Of a stretch of 64,000 nt of DNA, positions 9,474-19,864 are shown one piece after another (within the stretch, counting starts at the first letter, position 1; each line of letters opens with the position of its first letter). This DNA is from Rouxiella sp. S1S-2 (GTDB lineage Bacteria > Pseudomonadota > Gammaproteobacteria > Enterobacterales > Enterobacteriaceae). The position numbers and the translations under genes are program-made. Under the pieces are notes generated by a model. That model saw only the letters and a program-made list of their open reading frames with translations, did not search any database and was not told where the DNA came from. The stretch covers positions 4,216,001 through 4,280,000 of the forward strand of contig NZ_WFKL01000001.1 in NCBI RefSeq assembly GCF_009208105.1, in the 5' to 3' direction.

Positions 9474-11378
9474 ATGAAAATAGATCGTAACCCTTTTCGC
9501 GACTATACGGCTGAATCAGCCCTGTTTGTGCGCCGTGCACTGGTGGCGCTTTTTGGCATTCTGCTACTTAGCAGCATATTGGTTTACAATCTCTACACTA
9601 TCCAGGTGGTGCGTTTTCAGGATTTTCAGACCCGATCGAATGATAACCGCATCAAACTGGTTCCCATTGCCCCAAGCCGTGGGATCATCTACGACCGCAA
9701 CGGTACCCCGCTGGCGCTAAACCGCACCATTTATCAGTTAGAAATGATGCCGGAGAAGGTCGACGACGTAAAAGCGACGTTGGCCGCGCTGACGCCGATT
9801 GCCGAACTCACGCCTGAAGATATTGAAAACTTTTATAAAGAACGCAAGCGCGCGCGACGCTTTACCTCTATCCCGGTAAAAGTCGGACTGACCGAGGTGC
9901 AGGTCGCGCGCTTTGCAGTTAACCAGTTCAACTTTCCCGGCGTAGAAGTTAAAGGCTATCAGCGTCGCTACTATCCCTACGGTTCAGCGCTGACACACGT
10001 GATAGGTTATGTTTCAAAAATTAACGATCGCGACGTTGAAAGGCTCGACAAAGACGGTATTCTTGCTAACTACGCCGCCACCCACGATATCGGCAAGCTC
10101 GGCATAGAACGCTACTACGAGAATACGCTGCACGGAAAAACCGGCTATGCCGAGGTTGAAGTTAACAACCGAGGCAGAGTGATTCGCCAATTACACGAAG
10201 AGCCTCCGCAGGCGGGTAAAGACATCACGTTAACCCTCGACCTGCCGCTACAGGTCTATATTGAAGAGTTGCTCAGCGGCAGCCGCGCCGCCGTGGTGGT
10301 GACCGACCCGCGAGACGGCAGCATTCGCGCGCTGGTTTCAAACCCAAGTTATGATCCAAACCTGTTTGTAGACGGAATTTCGAGTAAGGCATACAACACC
10401 TTACTCAACGACCCTGACCGACCGCTTATCAACCGTGCGACGCAGGGCGTGTATCCGCCGGCCTCGACGGTTAAGCCGTATATTGCCGTGTCTTCACTGA
10501 CGGCGGGCGTTATCAACAAAAACACCTCGCTGTTTGACCCGGGTTGGTGGCAGCTTCCGGGATCTGACAAGCGCTACCGCGACTGGAAACACTGGGGTCA
10601 CGGCAGATTGAATGTCACCAAGGCTCTCGAAGAGTCCGCCGATACCTTCTTCTATCAGGTGGCGTACGACATGGGTATCGATCGCTTATCTGACTGGATG
10701 AGCAAGTTTGGCTTTGGCCAATATACCGGCATCGACCTGTCGGAAGAGCGCAACGGCAACATGCCAACGCGTGACTGGAAGTTTAAACGCTTTAAAAAGC
10801 CGTGGTATCAGGGTGACACCATTCCTGTGGGCATCGGCCAGGGTTACTGGACGGCTACCCCGATTCAGAATATGAAGGCACTGACCACGCTGATTAACGA
10901 CGGCAATGTGAAAACGCCGCACCTGTTGCTCAGCACGCAGCAAGGTCTGACCAAAGTCCCTTATCAGCAGCAGGAAGTGACACAGATTGGCGACGTGCAC
11001 TCAGGATATTGGGAACTGGCCAAAGACGGCATGTTTGGCGTTGCCAACCGTTCAAACGGCACGGCACGTAAATATTTCATGGATGCGCCCTACAAAGCGG
11101 CGGCGAAATCCGGTACGGCGCAGGTTTATGGCCTAAAGGCCAACGAAACCTATAACGCACACAAAATCGCAGAGCATCTGCGTGACCACAAGCTGATGAA
11201 CGCCTTTGCCCCTTATGACAACCCTACCGTAGCGGTAAACGTGGTGTTGGAAAACGGCGGTATTGGTCCTGCGGTGGGCACTATTACAAGGCAGATACTC
11301 GACCATATACTCCTGGGCGATAATACGACTAAATTACCGGACGAAGCACCTGCTCCGCCCGGCATCGAAGGTGATTAA
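9474..11378 (+). CDS. mrdA: Penicillin-binding protein 2, elongasome transpeptidase MrdA
   Basis: Inner-membrane class B PBP that cross-links peptidoglycan during cell elongation, with RodA. Of its 634 residues, one membrane span lies at about 21-43, then the dimerisation domain and the transpeptidase domain. Active-site Ser331 and Lys334 lie in PASTVKPY; the KTG-like motif is KSGTAQVY near residue 544. rodA starts seven bases after the stop. Confidence 0.97.
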   Translation: MKIDRNPFRDYTAESALFVRRALVALFGILLLSSILVYNLYTIQVVRFQDFQTRSNDNRIKLVPIAPSRGIIYDRNGTPLALNRTIYQLEMMPEKVDDVKATLAALTPIAELTPEDIENFYKERKRARRFTSIPVKVGLTEVQVARFAVNQFNFPGVEVKGYQRRYYPYGSALTHVIGYVSKINDRDVERLDKDGILANYAATHDIGKLGIERYYENTLHGKTGYAEVEVNNRGRVIRQLHEEPPQAGKDITLTLDLPLQVYIEELLSGSRAAVVVTDPRDGSIRALVSNPSYDPNLFVDGISSKAYNTLLNDPDRPLINRATQGVYPPASTVKPYIAVSSLTAGVINKNTSLFDPGWWQLPGSDKRYRDWKHWGHGRLNVTKALEESADTFFYQVAYDMGIDRLSDWMSKFGFGQYTGIDLSEERNGNMPTRDWKFKRFKKPWYQGDTIPVGIGQGYWTATPIQNMKALTTLINDGNVKTPHLLLSTQQGLTKVPYQQQEVTQIGDVHSGYWELAKDGMFGVANRSNGTARKYFMDAPYKAAAKSGTAQVYGLKANETYNAHKIAEHLRDHKLMNAFAPYDNPTVAVNVVLENGGIGPAVGTITRQILDHILLGDNTTKLPDEAPAPPGIEGD

Positions 11379-11384
11379 CGTAGA

Positions 11385-12497
11385 ATGACTGAAAGCCAAC
11401 AAAAAGGATCGCTGTGGCAGAAAATGCACATCGACATCACGCTCCTGCTTATCGTGCTGGCTTTGCTGGTTTACAGCGCTTTCGTTATCTGGAGCGCCAG
11501 CGGGCAGGATATCGGCATGATGGAGCGCAAACTCGGTCAGATAGCGGGCGGTCTGGTAATCATGCTAGTGATGGCGCAGATCCCGCCGCGCGTTTATGAA
11601 AGCTGGGCGCCCTATCTGTATATATTCTGTGTATTTCTGCTGGTGCTGGTTGACGCTTTCGGCCAGGTCAGTAAAGGCGCACAGCGCTGGCTGGACCTTG
11701 GCATAATCCGCTTCCAACCCTCGGAGTTAGCTAAAATTGCCGTTCCATTGATGGTGGCGCGCTTTATTAACCGCGATATTTGCCCGCCGTCGCTGAAAAA
11801 CACCGCGATTGCCTTAATCCTCATCTTCTTGCCTACGCTGCTGGTCGCCGCACAGCCTGACCTTGGCACCTCGATTTTGATCGCCGCTTCGGGCATTTTC
11901 GTGCTGTTCCTGTCGGGTATGAGCTGGAAGCTTATCGCCTGCGCCGCCATACTGGTGGCGGCATTTATTCCAATACTCTGGTTCTTCCTGATGCATGACT
12001 ATCAGCGCGATCGCGTGATGATGCTGCTTAATCCGGAAAGCGACCCACTTGGTGCGGGTTATCACATTATTCAGTCAAAAATTGCCATCGGCTCCGGCGG
12101 CTTTTCGGGCAAAGGCTGGTTGCACGGCACCCAGTCACAGCTCGAGTTTCTGCCCGAACGTCATACCGACTTTATCTTCGCCGTATTGGCCGAAGAGCTA
12201 GGTCTGGTTGGCGTATTGGTGCTATTGGGTCTTTACTTATGCCTGATTACCCGCGGCCTGGTGATTGCTGCCAAGGCACAAACTACCTTCGGACGCGTCA
12301 TGTCGGGAGGGTTAATGTTGATATTCTTTGTTTATGTCTTTGTTAACATAGGCATGGTGAGTGGTATAGTGCCGGTTGTGGGGGTACCTTTGCCTCTGGT
12401 CAGTTATGGTGGTTCAGCGTTAATCGTGCTGATGGCTGGGTTTGGTATCGTCATGTCGATACATACTCATCGAAAAATGTTATCAAAAAATTTATAG
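11385..12497 (+). CDS. mrdB: Peptidoglycan glycosyltransferase RodA (MrdB)
   Basis: SEDS-family polymerase that makes glycan strands from lipid II for side-wall growth; 370 residues with about ten membrane spans. SEDS landmarks include [14 protein letters not shown] and [19 protein letters not shown], and the C-terminal [12 protein letters not shown] segment. It sits between mrdA and rlpA in the normal enterobacterial order. Confidence 0.97.
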   Translation: MTESQQKGSLWQKMHIDITLLLIVLALLVYSAFVIWSASGQDIGMMERKLGQIAGGLVIMLVMAQIPPRVYESWAPYLYIFCVFLLVLVDAFGQVSKGAQRWLDLGIIRFQPSELAKIAVPLMVARFINRDICPPSLKNTAIALILIFLPTLLVAAQPDLGTSILIAASGIFVLFLSGMSWKLIACAAILVAAFIPILWFFLMHDYQRDRVMMLLNPESDPLGAGYHIIQSKIAIGSGGFSGKGWLHGTQSQLEFLPERHTDFIFAVLAEELGLVGVLVLLGLYLCLITRGLVIAAKAQTTFGRVMSGGLMLIFFVYVFVNIGMVSGIVPVVGVPLPLVSYGGSALIVLMAGFGIVMSIHTHRKMLSKNL

Positions 12498-12506
12498 AGG
12501 TGAGCA

Positions 12507-13676
12507 ATGCGTAAGCAGTGGATTGGGGCGATCATCGCCGGGCTGTTATTGAGTGCCTGTAGTTCTCCAGACAATCAACCGCAGCAGGCTGCTCCAGAGC
12601 CTGCCTATAACGGGCCGGTAGTCGAGATTGGCGGCGCCGATCCTGTATATGAACCCTTGAACGCCAATGCTAATAACGACTACAGCGCGAATGGCAACAG
12701 CTACAAGATAATCAAAGATGCTTCACGCTTCACGCAGACCGGTACTGCCACCTGGTACGGCAGTGAAACGGGCAGCAATGTGACCGCCAGCGGTGAAGAG
12801 TTTGACTCCTCGGCGATGACCGCGGCTCACCCTACTCTGCCAATCCCAAGCTATGTGCGCGTCACTAACCTGGCGAATGGCCGCATGCTGGTTGTGCGCA
12901 TTAACGACCGCGGTCCGTTCACGTCAGACAAAATTATCGACCTGTCAAAATCAGCGTTCGACAGACTGAACCTGACCAACAGCACCCGCGTTAAACTCGA
13001 TATTATTAATGTCGCGCCGGACGGTACCCTCTCAGGCCCAGGTACGGTAGGCACCACGGTAGCGAAGCAGACTTATGCTCTGCCTTCACGTCCAACCCTT
13101 GGCGCAAGCGATATTGGCACGCCGGTTCTGGCCGCACCGCCAGCTATTGGGGCTGCAGTAAAACCTGTCGATAACAGCACATTGAACACTCAGGGCGATG
13201 ATGCCAATGCCGACGGCAGCGCAGCGGGGACTTCGGCCTCCACTGGCAGCGGTTTCCTGCAGGCGCCTAAACCTTTGCCTTCAGGCGTGCTTGAAAGCAG
13301 CACCCCAGCACCGGTCAGCGCACAAGACGACACCTCAATGTCCAGCAGCAATAGCTCACACACCGCAATTGCCGCAGCAGCACCGGTTGTTGCGGCGCCC
13401 GTCGTGGCGCGTCCCTCCACACGCCAGTCTGCTCCGGTATCCAGCGGCGGCTATATGGTACAGGTCGGCGCGTTGGCGAATGCACAAAATGCCGAACTGT
13501 GGCAAAAAAGCCTGAGCAAACGCTTCGCCGTGCCGGGCAAAGTACAGCCTAACGGCAGTAATTATCGCGTACAGCTGGGGCCATTTAGCAGCCGTCAGCA
13601 GGCGGCTCAGCTGCAACAGCGCCTGTCGAGCGAAGCGCAGCAGCAGTCGTTCGTGGTATCAGCTTCAGCGATGTAA
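12507..13676 (+). CDS. rlpA: Septal ring lytic transglycosylase RlpA, lipoprotein
   Basis: Lipoprotein with lipobox LLSAC (Cys18). A double-psi beta-barrel domain spans about 75-165 (GTATWYGSETGSNVTASGEEF, then VRINDRGPF), a long Ala/Pro/Ser-rich linker follows, and the SPOR domain at about 313-389 binds denuded glycan at the septum. The enzyme cleaves stem-peptide-free glycan in Pseudomonas; activity in enterobacteria is less clear. Length 389 is typical with a variable linker. Confidence 0.95.
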   Translation: MRKQWIGAIIAGLLLSACSSPDNQPQQAAPEPAYNGPVVEIGGADPVYEPLNANANNDYSANGNSYKIIKDASRFTQTGTATWYGSETGSNVTASGEEFDSSAMTAAHPTLPIPSYVRVTNLANGRMLVVRINDRGPFTSDKIIDLSKSAFDRLNLTNSTRVKLDIINVAPDGTLSGPGTVGTTVAKQTYALPSRPTLGASDIGTPVLAAPPAIGAAVKPVDNSTLNTQGDDANADGSAAGTSASTGSGFLQAPKPLPSGVLESSTPAPVSAQDDTSMSSSNSSHTAIAAAAPVVAAPVVARPSTRQSAPVSSGGYMVQVGALANAQNAELWQKSLSKRFAVPGKVQPNGSNYRVQLGPFSSRQQAAQLQQRLSSEAQQQSFVVSASAM

Positions 13677-13730
13677 CCAAGGCAACGAATTAAAGACCCG
13701 TGAAATCATAGGCAATAGCGACAAAAACGA

Positions 13731-13865
13731 CGAAAAGCCCGCAAAGTCATAGGTGCTGCAGTGAGGCAGGCAGTAAGTTAATTCAATGAACTTACACCGG
13801 ATAAGTCATTCGGATTAACTTACGCAGCCAACGAAGCTGAAGTGCCAGGATGCAGTGGGTAACAG
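13731..13865. repeat. Imperfect palindromic intergenic repeat between rlpA and dacA
   Basis: About 135 bases with nested inverted symmetry: GTAAGTTAAT at 13773-13782 pairs with ATTAACTTAC at 13814-13823, and flanking stretches (GGTGCTGCAGTGAGGCAGGC, GCAGCCAACGAAGCTGAAG) resemble a repeated intergenic element I remember from Serratia and Yersinia genomes. No second copy was noticed in this window. Function is unknown; it would fold into a long hairpin if transcribed. It fills most of the 306-base gap, whose last 100 bases hold the dacA leader. Confidence 0.5.
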
Positions 13866-13982
13866 CTTGTAAAATTCAGTAAATGCTCGCAAGCCATCGT
13901 ATTCACAGATGTCTGACTGTGTCTGTTCTGATATAGTGTGGCACGTTTTTAATTTACCTTTACGGATGTTGTTGTCTCAATC

Positions 13983-15194
13983 ATGAAACTTGCTACTCCT
14001 TCTCGTTTAGTCAAGGGCATTGCACTTGGCACCGTCATTTCTCTAAGTACAGCGTCTGCCGCCTTCGCCGACGATGTAAACCTTAAGACTATGATCCCTG
14101 GCGTTCCGCAAATCGATGCCGAAGCCTACGTTCTGATTGATTACAACTCTGGCAAAGTCCTTGCCGAAATGAACGCCGACGCGCGCCGCGATCCTGCCAG
14201 CTTGACAAAAATGATGACCAGCTACGTCATTGGTCAGTCGATTAAATCAGGAAAAATTACGCCTTCCGACATCGTTACCGTGGGTAAAGACGCGTGGGCA
14301 ACCGGCAATCCAGTGTTCAAGGGCTCGTCGCTGATGTTCCTTAAGCCTGGCGATCGCGTGCCAGTATCCGAACTGAACCGCGGTATTATTCTGCAATCAG
14401 GCAACGATGCCTGCGTGGCTATGGCTGACTACGTCGCCGGCAGTCAGGACGCCTTTGTTGGCCTGATGAACAACTACGTGAATGCCCTCGGTCTAAAAAA
14501 TACCCATTTTGGCACCGTTCACGGCCTCGATGCGGCAGGTCAATACAGCTCGGCACGCGACATGGCGCTGATTGGTCAAGCACTGATCCGCGATGTACCG
14601 GAAGAGTATGCGACCTACAAAGAGAAAGAGTTCACCTTCAACAACATTCGCCAGATGAACCGTAACGGCCTGCTGTGGGATTCAAGCCTGCAGGTTGACG
14701 GCATCAAAACCGGCCATACCGAATCAGCGGGTTATAATCTGGTTGCCTCAGCGACCGAAGGCCAGATGCGCTTGATCTCTGCCGTGATGGGCGGCCATAC
14801 CTATAAAGGCCGTGAAGTTGAAAGTAAAAAACTGCTGACCTGGGGCTTCCGCTTCTTTGAGACTGTTGCGCCGCTAAAAGCGGGTAAAGAGTTTGCGTCA
14901 GAACCGGTGTGGTTTGGCGACAGCAACAGCGTTCAGCTTGGCGTTGACAAAGATGCCTACCTGACCATTCCACGCGGCCGCATGAAAGATTTGAAAGCCA
15001 GCTACGTGTTGAACAATACTGAACTCCATGCACCACTGCAGAAAAATCAGGTAGTGGGCACCATTAACTTCCAACTGGACGGCAAAACCATCGACCAACG
15101 TCCTCTGGTCGTTTTAAAAGAAGTTAAAGAAGGCGGTTTCGTTAGCCGCATCGTGGATTATATTAAACTGATGTTCCATCATTGGTTTGGCTAA
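13983..15194 (+). CDS. dacA: D-alanyl-D-alanine carboxypeptidase DacA (PBP5)
   Basis: Removes the terminal D-Ala from peptidoglycan stem peptides and controls cross-linking and cell shape. The 403-residue preprotein has a signal peptide ending ASAAFA-DD at about residue 29, catalytic Ser73 and Lys76 (SLTK), SGN at 139-141 and KTG at 242-244. A C-terminal amphipathic helix ([18 protein letters not shown]) anchors it to the inner membrane. Confidence 0.97.
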   Translation: MKLATPSRLVKGIALGTVISLSTASAAFADDVNLKTMIPGVPQIDAEAYVLIDYNSGKVLAEMNADARRDPASLTKMMTSYVIGQSIKSGKITPSDIVTVGKDAWATGNPVFKGSSLMFLKPGDRVPVSELNRGIILQSGNDACVAMADYVAGSQDAFVGLMNNYVNALGLKNTHFGTVHGLDAAGQYSSARDMALIGQALIRDVPEEYATYKEKEFTFNNIRQMNRNGLLWDSSLQVDGIKTGHTESAGYNLVASATEGQMRLISAVMGGHTYKGREVESKKLLTWGFRFFETVAPLKAGKEFASEPVWFGDSNSVQLGVDKDAYLTIPRGRMKDLKASYVLNNTELHAPLQKNQVVGTINFQLDGKTIDQRPLVVLKEVKEGGFVSRIVDYIKLMFHHWFG

Positions 15195-15254
15195 AAGCTC
15201 GCGATTGGGGTTGAAAATGTGCGCTTTGACCCCACATGATTAGTATATAATTCT

Positions 15255-15274
15255 ACTCCCGCTCCGGCGGGAGT
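15255..15274. terminator. Hairpin between dacA and ybeD
   Basis: Arms ACTCCCGC and GCGGGAGT are perfect with a TCCG loop, 60 bases after the dacA stop. Only TATAATTTAT follows, so the T-tract is weak. It may end dacA transcription or form part of the ybeD leader. Confidence 0.4.
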
Positions 15275-15329
15275 TATAATTTATAGAACCTAAGCAAATT
15301 AGCAGTAACAACACTACGCGGGAGTGCAC

Positions 15330-15593
15330 ATGAAAACCAAACTTAACGAACTACTCGAATTCCCCTGCTCATTCACTTACAAGGTGATGGGTCTGGCGCA
15401 GCCCGAGTTGGTTGACCAGGTTGTGGAAGTCGTGCAGCGTCACGCGCCTGGCGATTACAACCCGCAGGTAAAACCAAGCAGCAAGGGCAACTACCATTCA
15501 GTTTCTATTACCATTACAGCAACGCATATCGATCAGGTCGAAACCCTGTACGCAGAGCTGGGTAATATTGAAATTGTGCGTATGGTCCTGTAA
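15330..15593 (+). CDS. ybeD: YbeD family regulatory-fold protein (DUF493)
   Basis: Small 87-residue cytoplasmic protein with the ferredoxin-like fold related to ACT domains; its role is not settled, though it always sits between dacA and lipB. The sequence from [11 protein letters not shown] to NIEIVRMVL is almost the same as E. coli YbeD. I start at ATG 15330, with GGGAG upstream, not at the in-frame GTG at 15324, because the E. coli protein starts at MKTKL. Confidence 0.93.
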   Translation: MKTKLNELLEFPCSFTYKVMGLAQPELVDQVVEVVQRHAPGDYNPQVKPSSKGNYHSVSITITATHIDQVETLYAELGNIEIVRMVL

Positions 15594-15677
15594 AAACAGT
15601 AAATATCGGCGTAACGCCCTCGGTGTGTTACGCTGATTTCATTTTATTGCTCTATTCTCAGAAAGACGATAATCGCC

Positions 15678-16379
15678 GTGCAACGAGAAAAACTGCAAGA
15701 CCGCATCACCCTGCGCCAGCTTGGCCTGCAACCTTACGAACCCGTCTCGCGTGCCATGCACGTCTTCACCGATTTGCGCACTGCCGAAACCCAAGATGAA
15801 ATCTGGCTGGTACAGCACCCGAAAGTATTTACTCAGGGTCAGGCCGGCAAGGCCGAGCACGTGCTGTTTCCCGGTGATATTCCGGTGATCCAAAGCGATC
15901 GCGGCGGTCAGGTGACTTATCACGGCCCAGGTCAGCAGGTGATGTATGTCATGGTTGATATCAAGCGCAGAAAAATGGGCGTACGTCAGTTAGTTACCGC
16001 TATAGAACAAACTGTCGTCGATACGCTGGCATTTTTTAACATTGAAGCTTACCCGAGAGCCGATGCGCCAGGTGTTTACGTTGACGGCAAAAAAATATGC
16101 TCTCTCGGCCTGCGTATTCGCCGAGGCTGTTCGCTGCACGGGCTGGCGCTGAATATTGATATGGATTTAGAGCCGTTCCAGCGTATCAATCCGTGCGGTT
16201 ATGCCGGACTGCAAATGACTCAAGCCAGCCTCGAAAAACCGGGGATCACGGTGGATCAAGTGATGCCTGCTCTGGTTAAGGCGTTTAACAAACAACTTGG
16301 TTATCAACAAGTTGACTATCTTCCGTGGCAGCTTGAAGATTATCCTCAACGCGCTGCAGACACATTGCCCGCAAAATAA
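15678..16379 (+). CDS. lipB: Octanoyl-[acyl-carrier-protein]:protein octanoyltransferase LipB
   Basis: Transfers octanoate from acyl-ACP to lipoyl domains of 2-oxoacid dehydrogenases and the glycine cleavage H protein. The conserved block [18 protein letters not shown] and the catalytic Cys/Lys region [20 protein letters not shown], with NPCGYAGL later, are intact. It is 233 residues, slightly longer than in E. coli at both ends. The start used is GTG; no better in-frame ATG precedes the conserved part. LipA follows 166 bases on. Confidence 0.95.
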   Translation: MQREKLQDRITLRQLGLQPYEPVSRAMHVFTDLRTAETQDEIWLVQHPKVFTQGQAGKAEHVLFPGDIPVIQSDRGGQVTYHGPGQQVMYVMVDIKRRKMGVRQLVTAIEQTVVDTLAFFNIEAYPRADAPGVYVDGKKICSLGLRIRRGCSLHGLALNIDMDLEPFQRINPCGYAGLQMTQASLEKPGITVDQVMPALVKAFNKQLGYQQVDYLPWQLEDYPQRAADTLPAK

Positions 16380-16418
16380 TAACATTTACATCTTTTTAAC
16401 AAAGCAAGTTGTCGTTAC

Positions 16419-16447
16419 TTTAAGCGATGCCGCTTCAATGATATAAT
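16419..16447 (+). promoter_or_regulatory. Candidate lipA promoter
   Basis: A perfect -10 hexamer TATAAT at 16442-16447 lies 17 bases after TTTAAG (16419-16424), a weak -35. It is about 100 bases before the lipA ATG, so lipA may be expressed apart from lipB. Confidence 0.4.
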
Positions 16448-16545
16448 TTCTGTATATTTTCTATTATTTTTTAATGAAGCAGCTAGTTCATTGAATGTCT
16501 TGAAAAATCTCGCCCGCGAGAGACAATACTGGAACCTGCAAGATT

Positions 16546-17511
16546 ATGAGTAAACCGATCCAAATGGAACGCGGCGTCAAGTATCGCGATGCTGATAAGA
16601 TGGCGTTAATCCCGGTGAAAACCGTGGTCACAGACCGGCAGGAAATGCTTCGTAAACCGGCCTGGATGAAAATCAAACTTCCGGCCGACTCCAGTCGTAT
16701 TCAGGGCATTAAAGCGGCATTACGCAAAAATGGCCTGCACTCGGTGTGCGAAGAAGCGGCTTGCCCTAACCTTTCAGAATGTTTCAACCACGGTACGGCT
16801 ACCTTCATGATCCTCGGAGCCATCTGCACCCGTCGTTGTCCGTTCTGCGACGTTGCTCACGGCCGTCCGGTAGCCCCTGACACCAATGAGCCGCTTAAGC
16901 TGGCCCAGACGATTGCCGATATGGGTCTGCGTTATGTAGTGATAACCTCGGTTGACCGCGATGACCTGCGCGACGGGGGTGCTCAGCACTTTGCTGACTG
17001 CATTACCGCCATTCGCGAGAAAAACCCGACCATCAAGATTGAAACGCTGGTTCCCGACTTCCGTGGTCGTATGGATCGCGCTCTTGAGATCCTCAACGCC
17101 GCGCCGCCAGACGTGTTTAACCACAATCTGGAAAACGTGCCACGCGTTTATCGTCAGGTTCGCCCGGGTGCAAACTATGAGTGGTCGTTGAAACTGCTTG
17201 AGCGTTTTAAAGAAGCGCACCCTGAAATTCCGACCAAATCGGGTCTGATGGTAGGCCTCGGTGAAACCAACGAAGAGATCATTGAAGTGATGCGCGACCT
17301 GCGTCGTCACGGCGTGACCATGTTGACACTGGGCCAATATTTGCAGCCGAGCCGCCACCATTTACCGGTGCAGCGCTACGTCAGCCCTGAAGAGTTCGAA
17401 CAGATGAAAGAAGAAGCGCTGGCGATGGGCTTCACCCACGCAGCCTGCGGTCCTTTCGTTCGCTCGTCTTACCATGCTGATCTTCAGGCCAAGGGTATCG
17501 AGGTTAAGTAA
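16546..17511 (+). CDS. lipA: Lipoyl synthase LipA
   Basis: Radical-SAM enzyme that inserts two sulfurs into protein-bound octanoyl groups; 321 residues as in E. coli. The radical-SAM cluster motif CTRRCPFCD is near residues 93-101 and the auxiliary cluster cysteines are in [12 protein letters not shown] near 68-79; the C-terminal RSSYHAD serine motif is present. It completes the lipoate pathway with LipB just upstream. Confidence 0.98.
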   Translation: MSKPIQMERGVKYRDADKMALIPVKTVVTDRQEMLRKPAWMKIKLPADSSRIQGIKAALRKNGLHSVCEEAACPNLSECFNHGTATFMILGAICTRRCPFCDVAHGRPVAPDTNEPLKLAQTIADMGLRYVVITSVDRDDLRDGGAQHFADCITAIREKNPTIKIETLVPDFRGRMDRALEILNAAPPDVFNHNLENVPRVYRQVRPGANYEWSLKLLERFKEAHPEIPTKSGLMVGLGETNEEIIEVMRDLRRHGVTMLTLGQYLQPSRHHLPVQRYVSPEEFEQMKEEALAMGFTHAACGPFVRSSYHADLQAKGIEVK

Positions 17512-17540
17512 TTCGGTCCTAATTCTGACTCGTTAGACAG

Positions 17541-17573
17541 AAAAAAAGCTGCTTATATAAGCAGCTTTTTTTA
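17541..17573. terminator. Bidirectional terminator between lipA and tatE
   Basis: Arms AAGCTGCTT (17546-17554) and AAGCAGCTT (17559-17567) flank an ATAT loop, with an A-run before and a T-run after, so it can stop transcription from both convergent genes. Confidence 0.9.
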
Positions 17574-17609
17574 TACCATCATCACCGTGGCCGCAGCCGA
17601 AGGGTGAGA

Positions 17610-17807
17610 TTAGTCCTTATGCTCAACACGCTGTTCAGCCTGTGCGTCAGCTTTAGCGACCGGAGCCGGATCGTCATTCATGGCTTTTTTGAAGCCACGC
17701 AGCGCTGCGCCAAGGTCACCGCCGAGGGAGCGAAGTTTGCTGGTACCGAAAAGCAGCACAATCAGCACGCCGACAACTAACAGTTTAGTAATACTCAAAC
17801 CTTCCAT
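17610..17807 (-). CDS. tatE: Twin-arginine translocase subunit TatE
   Basis: A 65-residue TatA-family protein: one membrane span (SITKLLVVGVLIVLLFG), then the amphipathic helix with GGDLGAALRGFKKAMND and a short charged tail. It supports Tat export as a minor TatA paralogue. Place next to lipA and sequence match E. coli TatE; the tail is shorter in conserved content. Confidence 0.93.
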   Translation of the reverse strand: MEGLSITKLLVVGVLIVLLFGTSKLRSLGGDLGAALRGFKKAMNDDPAPVAKADAQAEQRVEHKD

Positions 17808-18137
17808 AAATACCTTCTTTACACTGATTGCTGAATTTAACAGCTGGAGAATAAAATTGTCGCGCAGGCGACCTGAATTCCATCCCTGTACGTATTGTAA
17901 CCATTAACTCATTATGAGCCTGCATGGTCGTACGTTAAAGCATTTCTTTGTTATATTATTTTTCTTACAAAGCGCTATAGGGCATGAAAAGTGCGGCGAT
18001 TATACGCCCGCTACCGTAAGGGAAACAAACCTTGCGTGCTACCTTTAACTAAAACTCAACAGCTTTACAACAAAAAAGGTGGAGGGTAGAGATCAAAATT
18101 GCAGCTCAACTCCCCCGCACTTCCTGTTTTCAACTGC
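17808..18137. other. Intergenic region between tatE and the amino-acid ABC operon
   Basis: 330 bases upstream of tatE and downstream of the minus-strand ABC transporter. It must contain the tatE promoter. I see no gene, repeat or clear terminator. Confidence 0.4.
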
Positions 18138-18923
18138 TTAGATAAAGCGGCTTAGAAACGCCTGGAAACGCGGATGCTGCGGATTTACCAGCACCTCTTC
18201 CGGCGGTCCCTGCTCGATAACGTGGCCCCCATCCATAAACACCACGCGGTCGGCGGCTTCTCGTGCAAAACCAATTTCATGCGTCACCACAATCATGGTC
18301 AACCCCTGCTCCGCGAGGCTGCGCATGGTCGCCAACACTTCGCCCACCAATTCTGGGTCCAGCGCCGAAGTCGGTTCATCAAACAGCATCAGTTTGGGTT
18401 TAATCGCCAAGGCACGGGCGATCGCCACACGCTGCTGCTGTCCGCCAGAAAGGTGTCGCGGATACGCATCGGCCTTATCACTCAGTCCAACCTTTTCCAG
18501 CAGTTGACGGGCATAGGCCTCGGCCTCGTGGCGGCTTTGTTTATGCACGCCAATCGGCGCTTCAACAATGTTTTGCAACACGGTCATGTGCGGATAGAGA
18601 TTGAACTGCTGAAAAACCATGCCGATATCACGACGTTGACGGGCAATACCTCGCTCGGACAGCTTGCGCAGCTGGTCGCCGTGCAGCTCATAACCTATCT
18701 GCTCACCACCGACCATAATGGTTCCGCGATCGATATCTTCCAAATGGTTGATACAGCGCAGAAAGGTCGATTTCCCCGAGCCAGAAGGGCCTAGAATAAC
18801 CACCACTTCACTCGGTTTCACATCCAGGTCGATGCCTTTCAAAACTTCATTGTCGCCGTAACTTTTATGCACATTACGCGCGGTCACAAGCAGGGCTTGC
18901 GCATCGGACAGCGTCGAACTCAT
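18138..18923 (-). CDS. Polar amino-acid ABC transporter, ATP-binding protein
   Basis: ATPase of 261 residues with Walker [10 protein letters not shown] near 47, signature LSGGQQQR, Walker [15 protein letters not shown] and switch His in VVTHEIGF. It belongs to the polar amino-acid uptake family (GlnQ/HisP type). It is the last gene of a three-gene minus-strand operon and overlaps the permease stop by four bases. The substrate cannot be told from the sequence. Confidence 0.9.
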   Translation of the reverse strand: MSSTLSDAQALLVTARNVHKSYGDNEVLKGIDLDVKPSEVVVILGPSGSGKSTFLRCINHLEDIDRGTIMVGGEQIGYELHGDQLRKLSERGIARQRRDIGMVFQQFNLYPHMTVLQNIVEAPIGVHKQSRHEAEAYARQLLEKVGLSDKADAYPRHLSGGQQQRVAIARALAIKPKLMLFDEPTSALDPELVGEVLATMRSLAEQGLTMIVVTHEIGFAREAADRVVFMDGGHVIEQGPPEEVLVNPQHPRFQAFLSRFI

Positions 18924-19864
18924 AGCTCCCCCTTCTGAGCCAGATTAGGCTGCGCGGCCACCACTTTACCCGCTGCGGCTGCAGGACGGCGCTTGGCAGC
19001 CACAGTGCGGCGTGTGCCTTTAGAATAAAAACGCTCGATGAATGACTGCCCAACGTTAAGCACGGAGGTGATCAGCAGATACCAAATCACCGCCACCATC
19101 AGCATCGGCACCACTTCAAAGGTGCGGTTGTAAATGGTTTGCACCGAATACAGCAGGTCACCCATCGCGATAACGCTGACCAGCGAGGTTGCTTTAATCA
19201 TGCTAATCAACTGGTTACCGGTGGGCGGAATGATTGAGCGCATAGCCTGTGGAATAATGATGCGGCGCAGCGCGCGGCCTCGGCTCATACCAAATGCCTG
19301 GGCTGTTTCCGCCTGTCCGTTATCAACCGACAGCAGTCCGGCGCGAATAATTTCGGCCATGTATGCCGCTTCATTCAGCGCCAAACCAGCAATCGCCGCC
19401 GTCAATGGCGTAATCAGGTCATTGGTGTTCCAGCTGGCAAACGTCGGCCCAACAAACGGCAGTCCCAATGCAACGTGCGGGAACAGCGTAGACATGTTGT
19501 ACCAGAACAACAGCTGCACCAACAGCGGCGTGCCGCGGAAAAACCACACATACAGGCCTGAAAGACGACGCAGCAGCAGGCTTTGTGACAAGCGCCCCAC
19601 CGCCAGCAGCAGGCCCAGCAGCGTACCCAGCACCATCGACACCACAGTAAGGCCGAGCGTGACGCCCAGACCTTTTATCACCGACGCTTCGGTAAACCAC
19701 TGTGCGACAACATGCCATTCAAAGTTCGGATTAAGGGCCACGCTGATAACCACATCGGCGGCAAGAATCAGGACCACTATCCAGGCGACCCAACGACCGT
19801 AGTTTCGCGGCGCATGAGCAAACTCAACGTTACGTCGTGGGTCCGAGGTCGTTTTATCGGTCAT
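18920..19864 (-). CDS. Polar amino-acid ABC transporter, permease
   Basis: Inner-membrane permease of 314 residues. Beyond the usual five spans it has an N-terminal cytoplasmic stretch ([15 protein letters not shown]) with an extra hydrophobic segment ([19 protein letters not shown]), and a C-terminal Arg/Ala-rich tail. The EAA loop is [20 protein letters not shown] near 200. It overlaps both its neighbours by four bases. A single permease gene implies a homodimer. Confidence 0.9.
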   Translation of the reverse strand: MTDKTTSDPRRNVEFAHAPRNYGRWVAWIVVLILAADVVISVALNPNFEWHVVAQWFTEASVIKGLGVTLGLTVVSMVLGTLLGLLLAVGRLSQSLLLRRLSGLYVWFFRGTPLLVQLLFWYNMSTLFPHVALGLPFVGPTFASWNTNDLITPLTAAIAGLALNEAAYMAEIIRAGLLSVDNGQAETAQAFGMSRGRALRRIIIPQAMRSIIPPTGNQLISMIKATSLVSVIAMGDLLYSVQTIYNRTFEVVPMLMVAVIWYLLITSVLNVGQSFIERFYSKGTRRTVAAKRRPAAAAGKVVAAQPNLAQKGEL

